From: Sphagnum compactum
Lineage: Eukaryota; Bryophyta; Sphagnopsida; Sphagnales
Reading direction: 5' to 3'
DNA: 64,000 bases
Assembly: GCA_965153455.1 (NCBI GenBank)
Contig: OZ234493.1
Location: 15,552,213 to 15,616,212, forward strand
Below are positions 37,601 through 51,363 of the stretch, one piece after another. The position numbers were made by a program, and so were the translations under genes. The notes below the pieces were generated by a model. It was not told the DNA's origin. It made no database searches and worked only from the letters and a program-made list of their open reading frames with translations. The first letter of the stretch is position 1; the number at the start of each line of letters is the position of its first letter.

Positions 37601-39550
37601 AGCTGAAAGTCCTCAGCAGAAAAGGGAGGATGATAGAAACAGAACAGGCAAGAAGTCATATGGAGAAGAATTAGAAGGTACTACTAGGCAAGTCAGGTGG
37701 AGCTTGCCTCATACTGGCAAGATGTAGCCAATACATTTGATAAAGATACACCTGCATATTTGTACAAGGGTGCAACTGGACGCATGTCTTCCTGCCGCAC
37801 CTATGAGCCACCCCCACACTGAATCATTCTCTGAGCTCCCTCAACATCACCCTATTGACTTTCTTTCCTTCTTCTTGCTTTTAGTCACAAGTGAAAACAA
37901 AAAGAAAAATGAAGAGCAACAAGAAACTCATATTGAAGCTGCTGTGCTAGCTTCCAGGACCAGAAGCATTGAACAACTGATCTGATAGAAGTGAGGATAC
38001 AGTAAATCAGATACTGAGAAGAGAAATGGGAAAGCGGTGGCACAGTGGGAAGCAGATGCAGAGAGCTGAAGCTAAGAATGGTGTTTTCATTAATGTTCAT
38101 TATTACCGCACCAAATTCTATCAATAACAAACACTATGTATTACATGATCTGTTGAAACATACCAGGACTATCAACATACAGACACTGCAGGTCAAGAGT
38201 CTGTTGCAGAAGACAATGAAAAGTGAGTACTTGAAAAACTCCTTCTCCTCACCATAAGGTGATCTCATGATCTTTTCCTGGCCAATTGCACACAGAGGTC
38301 AGTCATTGAGAATTCTAATCCACAAAATTTGTCACCTTAAGTCTAAGCTGAACAAAATTCAATCCTGCTGCTTTCTGATCATTGACAGATCCAATTTCCA
38401 AAAAGTTTGTTACTCTTTGCACATTGGAAAGTGAGCCAAGATCATCAACACCAATTTGCTGTTGCATTGGTTTCTACCATTAACCGGGGAACAAAATCTG
38501 TCATGTATCGGATGCTAAATCTGGATTTCCCATTTTTCTTCTTTTTCACTGCCATTGTCCAAGTTTTTGCCATGCTCCACAGCAGGGTTAACCCAAAACC
38601 TGATAACCGCTCATGTATTCTAGAAAAGCATGTTTACAGATCCCAGTATTGTCTAAACTTTCACCATGCTCCACAACAGGGCTAAGCCAAAACCTGATAA
38701 TTGCTTATGTGTTCTAGAAAAAGTATGTTTATAGATCACAGGAGATCTGGGGAATGGAAAAAAAGAGTAGCTAGCACCTCACTCACAGCAGATATGCTAA
38801 ACCATACACGGATGAAAACCTAATGCCAAAAGGAATCCAATGTGCATATCTGTAGAAACAAAGAAGAAGAAGGAAACTCATCACACGACTAACCTAAAGT
38901 ATATCTTCATCCGAGAGACTTAATTTGCCTCACTTGTGGGTAAAATAAGGACACAATTACTAAACCAACACCAAGCGAGCTTGCCTTAAATCCTCTTCAC
39001 CTTCTAGAACTCGGAAACCTCTAGTTGGCTTCCAAAGTATTCGACTGCTTGATCGATTCTGGATCAATCACTGTGAGAGAAGCAGCTAACATGCCTCGCT
39101 AATACCGACTTGAAACTAGAACCATTTGCAAATCTAAGAGCACGACAGAGCCAAAGCCACTCGACTATTTGCCTTTGACGCTGCTAATTCTGCAGCGAGA
39201 TAGAGACAGAGACAGAGAGAAGGGATAATAAAAAACCCTAAACACTGCGAGAGAAGCAGCTAACATGCTTCGCTAATACCGAAACTAGAACCATTTTGCA
39301 AATCTGAGATCACTGTAGAGCCAAAGCCACTCGACTATTTCCTTGATCCTGCTGGCTAATTCTACAGCGAGAGAGAAAGAGAGACACCGAGAGGGGATAG
39401 AAAACCCTAAATAGGCAGAAAAGAGCACTCTCTTTTTACCTGCATGACACCGTAGACGAGGAGCGTCGACATGACACCCGAAATGCTCCATACTAGCTTG
39501 GCGTTGCTGCTGTGGCGCAGCCGCTCGTGCAGCAGCCGGATCGCCCCCAT
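34659..39550 (-). CDS. UDP-galactose/UDP-glucose transporter 5-like nucleotide-sugar transporter (SLC35B type), 356 residues
   Basis: Eleven coding exons were read with closing phases: 39440-39550, 38164-38277, 37708-37800, 37350-37415, 37137-37235, 36452-36492, 36160-36272, 35910-35998, 35683-35769, 35024-35092 and 34659-34847. Family landmarks in order are SGVMSTLLVYGVMQ, EKIMRSPYG, FIVFCNR, RPVAPLYKYAGVSLSNVL, CQYEALKFVSFPVQTLAKCA, KMIPVMLWGTVILRKKYG, TTWGVVLMIGYLG, FDGFTSTFQDKLFKGYNMD, RHPDCLFDIMLL, SQFFISYTIRTFGALIFATI, MTTRQ and SVFGSLYYKSYL. These polytopic membrane proteins exchange nucleotide sugars into the ER/Golgi lumen. The substrate is inferred. Two oddities stand out. The intron after CQYE starts with GC. 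The cytosolic loop normally found between exons 5 and 6 (a dozen or so residues) was not located, so a small exon may be missed between 36493 and 37136. Confidence 0.92.
38565..38750. repeat. Tandem duplication of about 93 bp in UTR5-like intron 1
   Basis: catgctccac(a/g)acagggtta plus the downstream CCAAAACCTGATAA...TTCTAGAAAA occurs at 38571 and again at 38664. The two copies differ at several positions. The duplication is intronic, with no coding role. Confidence 0.8.
39069..39413. repeat. Two tandem copies of a 174-bp unit ending in telo-boxes, in UTR5-like intron 1
   Basis: Copy 1 (39069-39242) and copy 2 (39243-39413) both begin CACTG(T/C)GAGAGAAGCAGCTAA. They share GAACCATTTGCAAATCT and GAGCCAAAGCCACTCGACTA, then a GA-rich tract. 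Each ends in AAAACCCTAAA, a plant telo-box. The second copy ends only about 30 bp from the first coding exon. Placement in the first intron next to the start suggests a possible regulatory role, which is inference. Confidence 0.85.
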
Positions 39551-39577
39551 CGCCGCTGATGCTCGCTCGCTTCGTTG

Positions 39578-39578
<1 letters not shown>

Positions 39579-39610
<32 letters not shown>

Positions 39611-39650
39611 CCCCCCCCTCTCCCTCTCCCTCTCTCTCTCCGTCGTCGCG
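39579..39650. repeat. (CT)n / poly-C microsatellite in UTR5-like 5' leader
   Basis: A long (CT)n tract, a C-run (39609-39619) and further CTCCCT units lie upstream of the ATG at 39550. On the gene's own strand this is a (GA)n leader element, common in plant core promoters. Transcription start is not determinable. Confidence 0.8.
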
Positions 39651-39688
39651 GTTCTCGTCCGCAGGAAGGGCGCTGATGCGAACCGGTC

Positions 39689-39713
39689 GTGGGTTCGAAT
39701 CCCACCAGGCAAT
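39689..39713 (+). other. tRNA 3'-end-like fragment (T-arm plus acceptor strand)
   Basis: GTGGG TTCGAAT CCCAC is a perfect T-arm with a consensus loop. It is followed by a 7-nt acceptor-like CAGGCAA, T, and soon a T-run like a Pol III terminator. The bases where the anticodon arm should lie (about 39667-39683) do not pair, and no matching 5' acceptor is found at the right distance, so I do not call a tRNA gene. It could be a tRNA-derived SINE remnant or chance. The minus-strand peptide WWDSNPRP here is the usual antisense shadow of such a T-arm. Confidence 0.45.
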
Positions 39714-39719
39714 TGTTTT

Positions 39720-42700
39720 TAAAATGAAAATAAAGTAAACTATTTGCATTTTAGGTGATTTATGAATTGTGATTATATATAATGTTTCATGTGTATTTTC
39801 ATTGAATGTTGTAATTTTACACCATATTTTGTTATGGGATGCAATTTTGAAATTGAATTATTTTTGTAACAAAGCATCATTGTGGCATGTTAGTCATAAG
39901 AAGATAAAATGTTGATTTATTTATTTTAATAATGTATTATGAATTTCTTTCTTTGCAATAATGTTTTCAATTTTTGTTTCACTCAAACAAAGAATGTGAG
40001 ATGATAATAGATTTTGGTAAGTTAAAATGTTTTTAAAATGCAACTTTAATGAATATGTGTTTAAAGACAGTATGATCATGAATTTTTATTGGTAAATTAT
40101 AAGAAGAATCATTGATAATTTGTATTAAGCATTTGTTTTGAAATGATACATTTCTTCTTCAACAATAGGATTATTATTATTTACTTATTTGATAATGGAG
40201 AAAGAAAACATAAATGTATCAAAACAATAAAATTATGTAATATTTTTTTTACATTTGTATAAAATAGATGTGGCAAAATGTTATCTAGTGGAAGTTTTTC
40301 AAAACAAAATTTGTTTATGAAGTTTCTATTTTCAATGTCATGTATTGATGTTTGAAATTTGTTTAAAACATTAATGAATTTATGATTATTTTGTCACATA
40401 ACTTGTTGTAATTCATAACATTTGACATGTGTACGTAAAAAATTATTAGGTTTTTTGAAATCCACGAGCCTTGAGTAGGAGGAGTTTGATAAAAATATAT
40501 AATCATAATTACATCAAGACCACCAATCAATTATTTATGGATTTGTTTATGACACATAACTTATAATCGATGAAAGCTAAAATTTTATTTTTTACTAATA
40601 ATATTTGTCTATAATTATTAAACAAAAGTTCATGGTGCATTTTTATTAATCTATTACATTTTTCATCAATGAATATTTTTAATTCATTGAGATTTTTATT
40701 TAGTGAGATTACAATTGTAAAATGAATTGTTGTTCCATAATTTATGTTGAAAGTTATTTTTCATGGGTATGTTAACTTCATGATTTTAGGTTTAAAGACC
40801 TAGAATTATTGTTTTTTTATGTAATATAATAACATTTATAAAAATGATGGGGAATATATTACAGAACAATGAACTAAAAATGAAGGAGGATCAACAAGGT
40901 ATGGTTCAACATGGAAAATCATTTGGAACAAAAGGATTCACAATCACTACTGAATACATGCAACTATTATTTTCACAAGGATGTGTCATTGTTGATTTTT
41001 TTCATTAAGAAATTTATGAAGCAAGGCCGTATGGACCATGTTACCACATAAGTGTACAATAAATTGAACATGGAAGATTTGTAACCCAAAAGAGTATTTA
41101 GGTTGGAATGTTAAAATTAGTAACACTCGTGAAGAGGATGGCTTGTGCATGAGCTTGGAGCTTTGAGCTTGTAGTTTAAAGCTTAATGTGATTTTAATCC
41201 ACCTACATGGATGAATGTGTTGATAATTGAATGATTTCATATGCATGAATGTCATTTTTCTATGGGTGAATTTCATTTATGATTTGGATTAAATAAACAA
41301 ATAAATGAACGAAATTCATCCATGATTGGAAGATAAATAAATTTTTAAAAAAAATTATATTCATCTTCATTTGTTGTCCAAGTATTAATATTTTAAACTT
41401 GAATGTCATTTAATAATGATGAATAATGTGATTATAGGGGAAAATATGATAATGGACCAAAATCATTTAAAAAAATTTCATCAATAATGTTAAGCAATTA
41501 AATTTTTTTTTGTCATGAGATGAATATTAAACTCCCCCTCTCCCCCACCATTGTTGTTAGCAACATTAGATATGTATATTGTGAAAATTAAGGGTGCCTT
41601 GAAAATAGATAAAATTTAAAATCAACCCCATTATTATCTTTGATAGTCGGTTGTTTGAAAAAAACTAATTAAAGTGCTTAAAATTGAATTTTAGTTTATT
41701 TCAAAAATCCATTGTCATCAGTGATAATAGACAGTTTAAAAATATCTAAAACATTCAAAATTCATTGTTGTCAACAACACTAACAATTAGATATAATGAA
41801 AATTGTGACACCCTTGAAAAATAATGAAAAAAAAATTCCCCGTTGTTGTACATGACACTTATAAATAGGTTTAAAGGAAGTTGTGGCACCTTTGCAAACA
41901 AAAAAATCCCAATATCATCAACGACACTTAGGTCAATTTGCCCCAAATAAATAAATGAATAAATTATTATTATTATTATTATTTTAAAACAATGACAGGG
42001 GGGTGGATCAATGAATTTAATAAAAATTTTGGGATCATTATTTCACAATTTTGTTTACACATTGAAAACAAGATGTAAAATTTTGACAAATGTTCATTTT
42101 TTTCCTCTCACTTTTAACAATTGAAAACATCCAAAATCATTTCATTTTCAAATTTTAATTCACGTTTTGAGAGAAAATTACCATGAAAGAAAGTTTTGGT
42201 GGACGCCTTTAGTGGGCCCACCCATGAAATGTTTGGTACATTACAACAAATGAAACTCAAGATTAAAAATGTAATGGTGACCTTGAAGCTCCCACTTATG
42301 AAATTTGATTGACATAATTCACATATGTGAATCCTTTGAAATGCAAATGGTGTCCCAATTTGTAATTTTTCTTCCCATAAATACCCAAGTATAAATCTCT
42401 AACAATGGACCCACCCAAATAGCGCTCATTTTGCCCCTCCTCCAAAATAGTTTTTAGGAAAAATAAAAATATAAAAAATCGGCGGTGTCCAAAATTGAAC
42501 CCCACAGGATTTGACCTCCAGACCAGTCAATTAACGAAGTAGGTACCTACTACTACAGGGCACCTACGCTTTGTAGCCGGCCAGCAAGCTTGTTCTCGAT
42601 GTCTACAAAAACCAACGATCACGATCAGCCCAACAGCTCTCCTTTTTGACTTGAGAACAGCGACCGCCGTCGGATCGAGATTACCGACAACTGTCCAGTA

Positions 42701-42780
42701 CTTACAACGGAAATTATGCAGCACGAGGATGAACCACAGCCGTCGAATCAGAATTAGATGAGTGTCCAGGATTAACTTGG
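39720..42780. other. AT-rich gene-free spacer
   Basis: This is AT-rich DNA without recognisable genes, RNA genes or intact transposons. Simple (ATT)n runs appear near 41963-41983. Composition shifts sharply to GC-richer sequence at about 42530, where the upstream region of the SAC gene begins. Confidence 0.5.
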
Positions 42781-43957
42781 GAACACATCTCAGATGATCT
42801 GAGCCGTCCCGAACTTCACATTTGTTTTTCCTTTAAATAGTGATGAAATTTCATCTCCCCGCTCTGACACCCGTCGATTGAAACTGATCAACGGCTTAGA
42901 AAATAGCTGAGATTTTTATTTACCTACAGCAGAAAGGGAATAAAGAATCAGGATGAAGAAGTTCCGTGTTTTGTGATCCAACGGTCAGAAATCCAACACG
43001 AATATAAAATAAGCTGTAATAATAATAGTAATAAGCAGATCTCAATCGTTGAACGTGTGGGAAATGAGATCTTGGCCGCTGGAAAAAGAGAATTATTGGA
43101 TTATTTAATTGCGTAGTTTCCCGGGACGAAGAAGCGTTGCGCTTGCTGTTTGGGTGTAGTGTATTTGTAGTCGTCGTCGTCGTCTTCGAGCTTCTTTAAC
43201 GCCATCGCCATTTCTCACGCGCAATTCGTCCCGGTTTCCATCGTTTGTGATCTGGTGAGTCTTCTCGCGAGCTCTGCTTCGATCTCTTCACTTCCTTCTC
43301 TCTTTTACCGTTTCTTTTTTCATCAACTCTGGTTCAATTTCGACACAGATCTGTGTTCTCTGCCTTTTCTGTCGAGTAGTAGAGCTATCAGATCACTCTT
43401 ATGCCCTGCAATCTCATTTTTTTTCGTCTTCCTTGGGGATAATTTTTATATTGGGGGCGTCTGTGGCGGATCGCAAGTCTGGTGGTGACTACTGTGGTAC
43501 GCTTTTATTTTGTTTTGTTTGCTTAACCTTGTTTTTTAGGGTTTGGAACATTCTCTGTTGGTGGGTATGAGCTTCATCCTTTAGTGCATTTGTGCTGTTC
43601 TTTGTGCTAAGACATATGCTTTTTTTCGTAAGTATGTGCACGAGATTCGACGACTTTCTGTTTCACATTTTTGTATGTTGTGGAGACGGCAGCGAGTGTT
43701 TTGAACTAGGGTAATGTGGGACATAGAATGGGGGTATTGGATGTAGATCTAGGGTTTGATCTGAAGTTATTTGCGGTGCTTTACTTAGATTTTTTCTTGT
43801 AAAAGACTTTGGTGATTTGCTTCATTGGCTTTTGGAGGAGGAGTTTGTAATTTTGTTGAGTGGAGAAACTGTTGTGCACATAATGATTTGGATGTGTTTG
43901 AAACCATGTGACATTCTTTTTTACATTTCTTTTCGTTTTGTTGCTATGGTGAGACAG
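42780..43957 (+). promoter_or_regulatory. SAC gene upstream region, 5' UTR and 5'-UTR intron
   Basis: A leader exon probably ends at 43254 (TCTG before GTGAGT). A pyrimidine-rich intron runs from 43255 to 43957 (ending GAGACAG), and the second leader exon starts 41 bp before the ATG at 43998. The leader carries a (GTC)n tract near 43171-43183. No TATA box was assigned with confidence. Such leader introns often raise expression in plants (general knowledge; not shown here). Confidence 0.6.
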
Positions 43958-43997
43958 GTGTAAAAGTTTGAGCATTCTGGCATTGCATGAGAGGGAG

Positions 43998-46900
43998 ATG
44001 GGGGATTTTGGCGGGGGCCAGAGCTTGTGCACTCGGATGCGCTTATGGGAACTCCCTGACCAATATGTGTTGGAGCCCACAGACTCCATTTCAGGGGTGC
44101 TTGCCATTGATCGCTCCAATGGCAATCTGAGCACTCTTGGTAACCCGACATTTGCTATCTTCTGTTTCTCATTTTCTTTGTTCCTTGTCTCATCAGGCAA
44201 TAAGTTTTGGCACTTCAGTTGCAAGTTTAGTTCTTCAGCGTTTTTGTTCCTTGTTCTGGATGGTGATGATAATTGCTCTCTTGCTGCTTCCAGGTCAGTT
44301 GCCTTTGTCTGCCTCTGCACAGGTTCCACATGCAACAATTGTTTTTGGGCTGGCAGGAATTGTCAAGCTTCTTGCAGGCAAGTCCCAGCTCTTAAAACCC
44401 TAAGATTGAACCTCCATAATTCTAAACCACCAGGACAATTCCAGTTGCATAGGTTCTGAGCTAGCATTGCAATCTGAAAATGTACAGAGTGGTCATGAGA
44501 TTGTGCTTTCAATGCAAGATTCCAGAAGTCCAGTTAGATGGCAAAGTTCTTTGGACATTTATTTGTCCATCAATGAATGAAAACACAGCAGTCTTCCAGC
44601 ATGGTTATTTCTTTTGGGTTGGAGTTTCCAGGGACATATCCTTTGATTATCACAGGACGACAGTGTATGGGCACGTACAAGGGTTCACCTATCTACCGTG
44701 TGACATCAATGCGCTTTCTTAACTGCAACAGAAGCTTGCAGAACTCCACCAGCCAAGAGGTCTGTACATGGTTCATTCATCCCTCTATGTGTGTTATCTT
44801 AATTGCAAGGTTCTTGCATATAGAATCTGTTGTGACTGAATTGGTTGTACTGCATGACAAAGTCCATATGGTTCATATAGGAGTGCATTTGCAAGTGCTG
44901 TGCTCTGCAACAATGTGAAATCTTCTATTGCAAGATTTTGGTTCCCATATGTTGTTTGTACACAGCAGTTTTTAACCACATACATTTCGGTATGTTACAG
45001 AAGCGGGATGAGGCACATTTTTTGACACTTTTGAAGTCTTTGGAGAAAACTCCTGGCCTCTACTTTTCATATGTCTCTGATCTAACACTCAAGTAAGTCT
45101 TTTCAAAAGTTAGTTGCCCTGTAAAGCCTCGAGTCGTGAGAAAGAAAACCTAATGGTCCCTTGCAAGATACACAAGCTAGGGCAGTCTGAACCAGTAAAG
45201 GTGAATGATAGATAGCTTCCTTATTATTAAGAAATTTTAGGATTGAGCAGATGGGGTCAAATTCCAAGCTATACATGGATCACTTTAAAGACAAGAAAGA
45301 GAAGCCAGTTGTTGAGTCCAAGGAGAAGTGGGGCCCACATTAACATTTCTAATGGAGAAGAGGGAACAGCTGTCTCATCTAATGGCTGCCTTAAGATTCC
45401 TCAACAAACTGGCCATGGCAACAGGCAAGAGTGCCATCTGTGTGATATTCAGCAGGGGATTCCATTCTAAATTGATTACTTTGAATATGCTCTGACAGTG
45501 GCATATATAAGTTTTCTCTTCGAGTATGTCATAGTCCAAGCAGCCTTTTCTTTCCTCTCATGGAAGTGTAATCTTTGAAGTACCTGCATAAAATCCAGGA
45601 CCAATGTGGTCTTACTTCTTGACCTGGGAATCTACTGATCCCCTAAATATCTATTTCAAATACCAAGACAACATATACCAAAACATGTAGGCACTGATAT
45701 AGAGGGTTGTTTACTGTGGATAGCACTTCGCTCATGTACTGTCTTCATTACTACTTCATTTGATGTGTTACTTAGTTTGATTGATGCAAAAACCTAATTG
45801 GATGTGACGGGGTTGATTACAGTGTACAGAGGTCAAAAGAGATTGGCATATTGGGAGGGTCTCCTCTCTGGAAACAGGTAAGTCACAATCTTTGTTTATG
45901 TGCTTATGATGAAGTGAATTCTTATGTCTTTTCTACTAGAGCAACAGTATGCCTGCTTGTCTCCTCCAAGGTACTTAAAAGCATTGGTGGCAAAGCTAAT
46001 CATTTCATTACTGTGGATGTTTGCTCAGGCTGATACAAAATATCTGTGGAACAGGCTGCTCCTGGAGGAGTTAATAGAAAACAAGGTGAGCTTTTATATC
46101 AAACTTGGATATTTGTTCCATCAGCTGGAACTAATACCCAAGTGCACAAACTCTTCTGATGTACAAAAATTGTTGCAATCTGATGTTTTTCTGACATTTA
46201 GAATGATGAGTTTGCCAATTATCTGCAACTGACATCTATGATTGTTGTGGTCTTTGGCTGCAGTTGGAGCCATTTATTCTGCCTGTGATTCAAGGGAATA
46301 TCCTCTTCATGCTTCTGAGACAGTGATGCAGATTGTCCTTTTTTGTACTCATTTGTTTGTGCATTCCACTCTCCAGTTATCTGGGATCATTCTGTAAGCT
46401 GACACATTCTCTCTGTAACATGTTCAATTTCTACCATAAGAATGAGATGCCCTTGACTCTTAAGCACGTTTCCAGACAATTCAAACCGAAGTGCATGGCA
46501 AGGAGGTGGCTGTAACTTTAATTGCAAGGCGTTGCACAAGGCGTATAGGTTAGCAAATTTTCTGTTTCCTTTTCCTCCTATTCATGTGAGACAACAGTAG
46601 GTGGTCGTTGTATGCCAGTGGGTGAAAAATGCATTACCATAGAGTTCTTTGGCATGACATCATTTTTTGGGGTGGCATCTTTTGACCACTAAAACATTCC
46701 ACAGTACTAGGAACCTCTAGTTTCACCATCCCCTCTGTCTGCCTCCCTGAACAAGGAGGTACCAAGAAGCATTATCATAGATTACATCACATAAAAGAGT
46801 AACTTTGTGCTGGGGTCACCAAATGTTTAATGGCAGGGACACGCATGTGGCGCAGAGGAGCAGACAAGGATGGCAATGTTGCTAATTTTGTAGAAACTGA

Positions 46901-49900
46901 ACAAGTGCTTGAAGCAGAGGGTTTTGTTGCTTCCTATGTTCAGGTGCATTTCTCCCCTGCTTACTTAAAGTGGGCCAAATGGTCACAGGCCTGCTCTTCC
47001 ATTTTCTTGAGATATTGCTTGCCTATCCTATGTCTGCTTGCCTATTTCTGTTGATGCTTCAGGGCTTCCACAATTCCAAATCTACCTAGTGAAATTATTT
47101 CTTCTTTCTACATCTGTGATGCTTCAGAAGGTTGTATTCTTGCTACCTTTAGTGTGCTGAAGGAAGGGCACATCCAAGGCCCAATACAAAGGTACATGGT
47201 TCATTCAATGAAACCTTGTCGATGATCCATGCTTGCTCCTTTGGGTTTGCATGAAGTCACCATTCTGACTTGTATAGTTATTTTCTGGATGCAGATCAGG
47301 GGTTCCATTCCAGTTTTGTGGGAGCAGATTGTGGACCTGACATACAAGCCAAAGATCAAGGCCATTAACTATGAAGATACGGTATGATGCTTGACAGGGT
47401 GGGATCTGGTGAAGTAATATTCTTATTAGTTCCACACATTCAGGAGAAGTGAAAATTAGCATCCCTGTAGTTGAGCCACACTTTGCATTCACATCTAATG
47501 GCCTAGAAATCAATTGTCCAGCAACCTGGAATACAAAATATGATGGGACTTAGATTCATGAGTGACCGATATGGTGCCTTTTAACTGTCCTGGGCCCGAA
47601 GACAGGCTCTTTCCTCCAACAAAAAGATTTTCTTTTAGCCTCGATTCCCAATATAGCTGTTCAGAGATAGGTCAGGGCACATTCTTGTGTGTGAGTGAGA
47701 GCTGTGTGGGGTTCACACATTACTTCTGGTATTTGCCCCATGAGAAGGCATCAGCAGAACTGATTGGTATAACAGGTGCATATGGCACTTGCATAGGGTG
47801 TTTTGAGTACAGGGCATTGTTAGTTAATGGGAGATTCATATTGCACTTTATGATTGCTTGTTTGGTGAAAAGGTCTTCTGGTGTAACCCAGGATCATATG
47901 GAGCTAACCCTGAACTGTTTGAAGATCTCTGGTTTTTGTCATCCTGGTCCGGACTCTGCTAGTTTATTTGATGGCTGTAGCCCCAAAGGTCGTTTTGTAA
48001 CTTTGGGTAGTGGTATTGCTGCATGAAATTCAGCCCTTGGTGGTGGAGCGACACTTTCGGGATTTGCAACAGCGCTATGGTGATGTTTTGGCAATTGACC
48101 TTATCAACCAGGTGTATATTCTGCTGTCACTGTTTCAAATGATCCACCCATGAATCACCCCCCTTCAATTGGAGCACCACTGTCCAATTCATATCAGTGA
48201 AAATGTAGGGCGCTGCTTCCTTTTAAATTTTTTGGAGGTCAAGACATTAAAGACTCTGACAGAATCATTTTGTGTGGTTGCAGCAAGGCAGTGAGGCTGT
48301 ATTAAGCATAGCCTATGGCAGTGCTATGCAAAAGCTCGTGAATGACTCCTTAAGGTGAGAATCACATTGTGAGTAGGCCTCTTTGTGCCTTAGGCTTAAA
48401 TGCTTGCTTTACAGGAGTGAGCTAAGATGAAATGAAGCTTACAGTCATGTTTTGCTTGAATGAGGATGCTATTGATTTTTTTATTGACTATGACTCTTGA
48501 GTGTTAGTTGATGCCATCACTGATTCTTCCCATTGCTTCCAGACATCTGATGAAATGAATGCATGTTTTTGTATGTTTTTATGCCATAAAATTTGAGTAG
48601 ATCATTGTACACATCATCTACCCCTGATCTTAGGAGCTGGTGAAATCAGTGTGGAGTAATGGCAGCTAATTACTGCCATTCATGAGGAAGGTGATGGTCT
48701 GATACTTTGTGAGTGGCACTCTCAAGGTTATGACCATACTCATTCTTAACACAACAGATACCTTCAAAGTGTTTTTGTGGAGTTTTCTCTGTGTTCTGAA
48801 TAGATATGTGATAAAGTTGTTTGGTCCATGTTCTTACCTGTTGGGCTTTGGTTCTTTCATTAACTTTAGGTACATCGCATTCGATTTCCATCGCATTTGT
48901 GGCCACATTCACTTTGAGCGCTTGTCCAGTTTATACAATGATATCAAGGAGGATTTAGACAAGCAAGGGTAAGTCAAAAACTTCAAAACCCTAATGATAT
49001 GGCAAGGACATACATGATGATACTGAATATCCTTTCCAACTTTGCACTGCTTTAGCAACTATCACTCTTCCAGTAGATACTTGATATGCATTATATGCCC
49101 TGATCTGTGATATATTTATACAACTGGTTTTTTTTATTGATTGTAAGTTCATGGCATTTCTTTGGTCAGGTATTATTTGGTCGATGCAGAGGGGAAGATT
49201 TTGGAAAAGCAGAAGGGAGTTGTTCGAACAAATTGCATTGACTGTTTGGATCGCACCAATGTTACACAGGTAGTATGCTGTCTCATAACCACACTATTCT
49301 ATAATGTACACAGCCACAGGGAGAGAGGACATTGAAGTTGGGGATTTTGAAGACCGAGTGTCTGAGTTGGAACAGACCTTGTATTCCATCCAAAAACATC
49401 ACTTCAGATGACCTTATGTCATAGATTGGGTTGCTGAGGTCATTTTCTGTAATATGTTATCACCTTGGAGTTGATTTGATCGTGGTGGTGCAGAGTTTGT
49501 TAGGCCGGAAGGCACTGGAGGTGCAACTGCTACGAATTGGTGTTTTTGAGGCCTCTGAGTGTATTCAACCCCAGGATCAGCTGGATGAGAAATTCAAACT
49601 CTGTGAGTTCTGCACAGATCTTGTGGGAGTCTTGCAAATATTTATGCATGCTCACAGTTTGTAACATTTTTACTCCTCGGCAATAACAGCCTAGAACTTA
49701 TTTGGAGGATACACAAGAGTAAATCAGTTTTCTCTATTCTTTCCAATAATAACTGGAAAATTACTGTGCTTGCTGACAGAATTGCTGAATATTATTGTCC
49801 ACAAGATTTTGCTCATGCATTATTGTTGCTTAGGTGTAATAGATCCAGTCCAGTCCTTATGGAGAAAGCTATTATCAACAGTGTGTCCCTGCACTCCTTC

Positions 49901-51363
49901 CTTAAACATCTGTCTTACATCTGCCTGTTGGTCCTTTCAGCTGGTTGTGTCCTCTGATGGTCTTTCCATTGTCCATCCCTTTGGAAAGGCCCCTCCATTA
50001 TCATGTTTTTGTGCCTAGACATATATGTCCTTGATGCTAGATATAACAGTCATGTAAGTCAGTAGGGCCTGTGTAGTCCTCGGGGAAATATTTGGGCAGC
50101 CATAGAGCCTAAATTATGAATCTATGAACAAAAAGGCATTAGCACAAAGGAGAAGGAATTGTGCAGTTTAGATTGTCTGCAGACAAAATTGTCACTTTCC
50201 ATCCATTGAAATGTTTTGTTGGAACTACTCTTTGGCTCACAGTTGTTCAGATTTAGAAACTCCCTTTAGCATGGAATGGTCCTTGTTCATCTCCTTTGTT
50301 TTTTCCAGGTTTTGGTTGAGTCATTATTTTTTCAAACAAGCATTTGTCAATGCAACTATCAAATAAGATTGGGCGAGGACTGGGGATGGCCTTGAATTAG
50401 GACTGGAACTTAACTTGGTTGTGGGTGTGGAGCAGTGTGGGCTGATCATGGTGATGAGATCAGCATTCAGTACTCTGGTACACAGGCTTTGAAGGGTGAC
50501 TTTGTCAGGTGCCTTGTTTCATTGCCAATACTAGCAGAGTAGCTCCTGAACATGTGGCTTATTTTCAACTAGCCACTTATAGTTCTGTACTTGTAATTCT
50601 GCACCCTCTTTCCTTTTAGTGATGCAATTTGGCTGGCCATAGGTATGGAAGGAGGACTGTACAGGGACTTCTTCAGGATGGGTTCAATTCCCTTGCTCGG
50701 TATTACTACAATAATTTCCAAGATGGTATCAGACAGGTAGGTCAACAGTTGGAGTCATGGACAAGATTGTTGACATGCCTCATTGTGGTTTCGATATGTC
50801 ACTTCTAATGATATCAGTTGTATCACATGTAGAGGGCTTTTTGTTCCAAAACAGGGCACTCACTGGAATGTATGTTTAGGATGCCATGGATCTTGTTGCG
50901 GGTCATTACATAGTGAGCCGAGGCACCCCTTCACCTTTCCAGTTGAATGGATTTGAATCCTTAGCGGTAAGCATCTCCCTCTTACCTGTATTTGGTCGTT
51001 ATGCACTTCTACTTAGAGGTATGTGCTTTCTTGACTTGTAGTGGGGAATTAACAAACACTTTCTGTGCCGTGCTGCAGTATCTTCCAGGGGCTTCAGCTT
51101 TGATCATTGCAGGGGTATACTTGACCTCCCACTCCTTCCGACAAGGTAAGGTTGTCAATAACCTTTAGTCTTCTCATGAAGCTCTGGATTATGGGTCAAC
51201 ATTGTTCTCATAAAATCTCTTGTGGGGTTATGCAGGGGGTGAGGATGCATACCAGTATTTGTACTCAGTGGTGCTGGCAGGCATTACTGCTGCCTTCACA
51301 GCATTGGTGCGAAGTAATGGTCGCCAGTTCTGTAACCGACCTCGGCTTTGCAGGCTATATTAA
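43998..51363 (+). CDS. SAC7: Phosphoinositide phosphatase SAC6/7/8-type (Sac domain plus C-terminal membrane anchor), 590 residues
   Basis: Twenty coding exons close in phase: 43998-44139, 44294-44377, 44632-44759, 45001-45092, 45823-45877, 46029-46085, 46264-46297, 46468-46548, 46837-46943, 47295-47381, 48034-48111, 48284-48354, 48870-48968, 49170-49269, 49494-49602, 50436-50508, 50643-50736, 50880-50966, 51079-51145 and 51236-51363. The protein opens [20 protein letters not shown]. It carries [47 protein letters not shown] and the catalytic [15 protein letters not shown] (CX5R, about residue 400). It ends with a hydrophobic pair around residues 525-575 that anchors it in ER/Golgi membrane. 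The family dephosphorylates PI4P and related lipids. AtSAC7 (RHD4) has about 597 residues, so this gene looks intact. Intron 2 starts with GC and intron 7 is AT-AC (U12 type). The symbol is by homology; it could equally be the SAC6 or SAC8 orthologue. Confidence 0.96.
46298..46467 (+). other. U12-type AT-AC intron 7 of the SAC gene
   Basis: The exon before it ends CAAGGGA and the intron starts ATATCCTC, one base from the U12 AT-AC donor consensus ATATCCTT. The intron ends AAGCAC. CCTTGAC at 46451-46457 matches the U12 branch consensus, with branch A at 46456, 11 nt before the end. Splicing gives [16 protein letters not shown] with correct phase (1 nt + 2 nt). No GT-AG choice nearby keeps the frame, and read-through meets a stop at 46323. 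Confidence 0.9.
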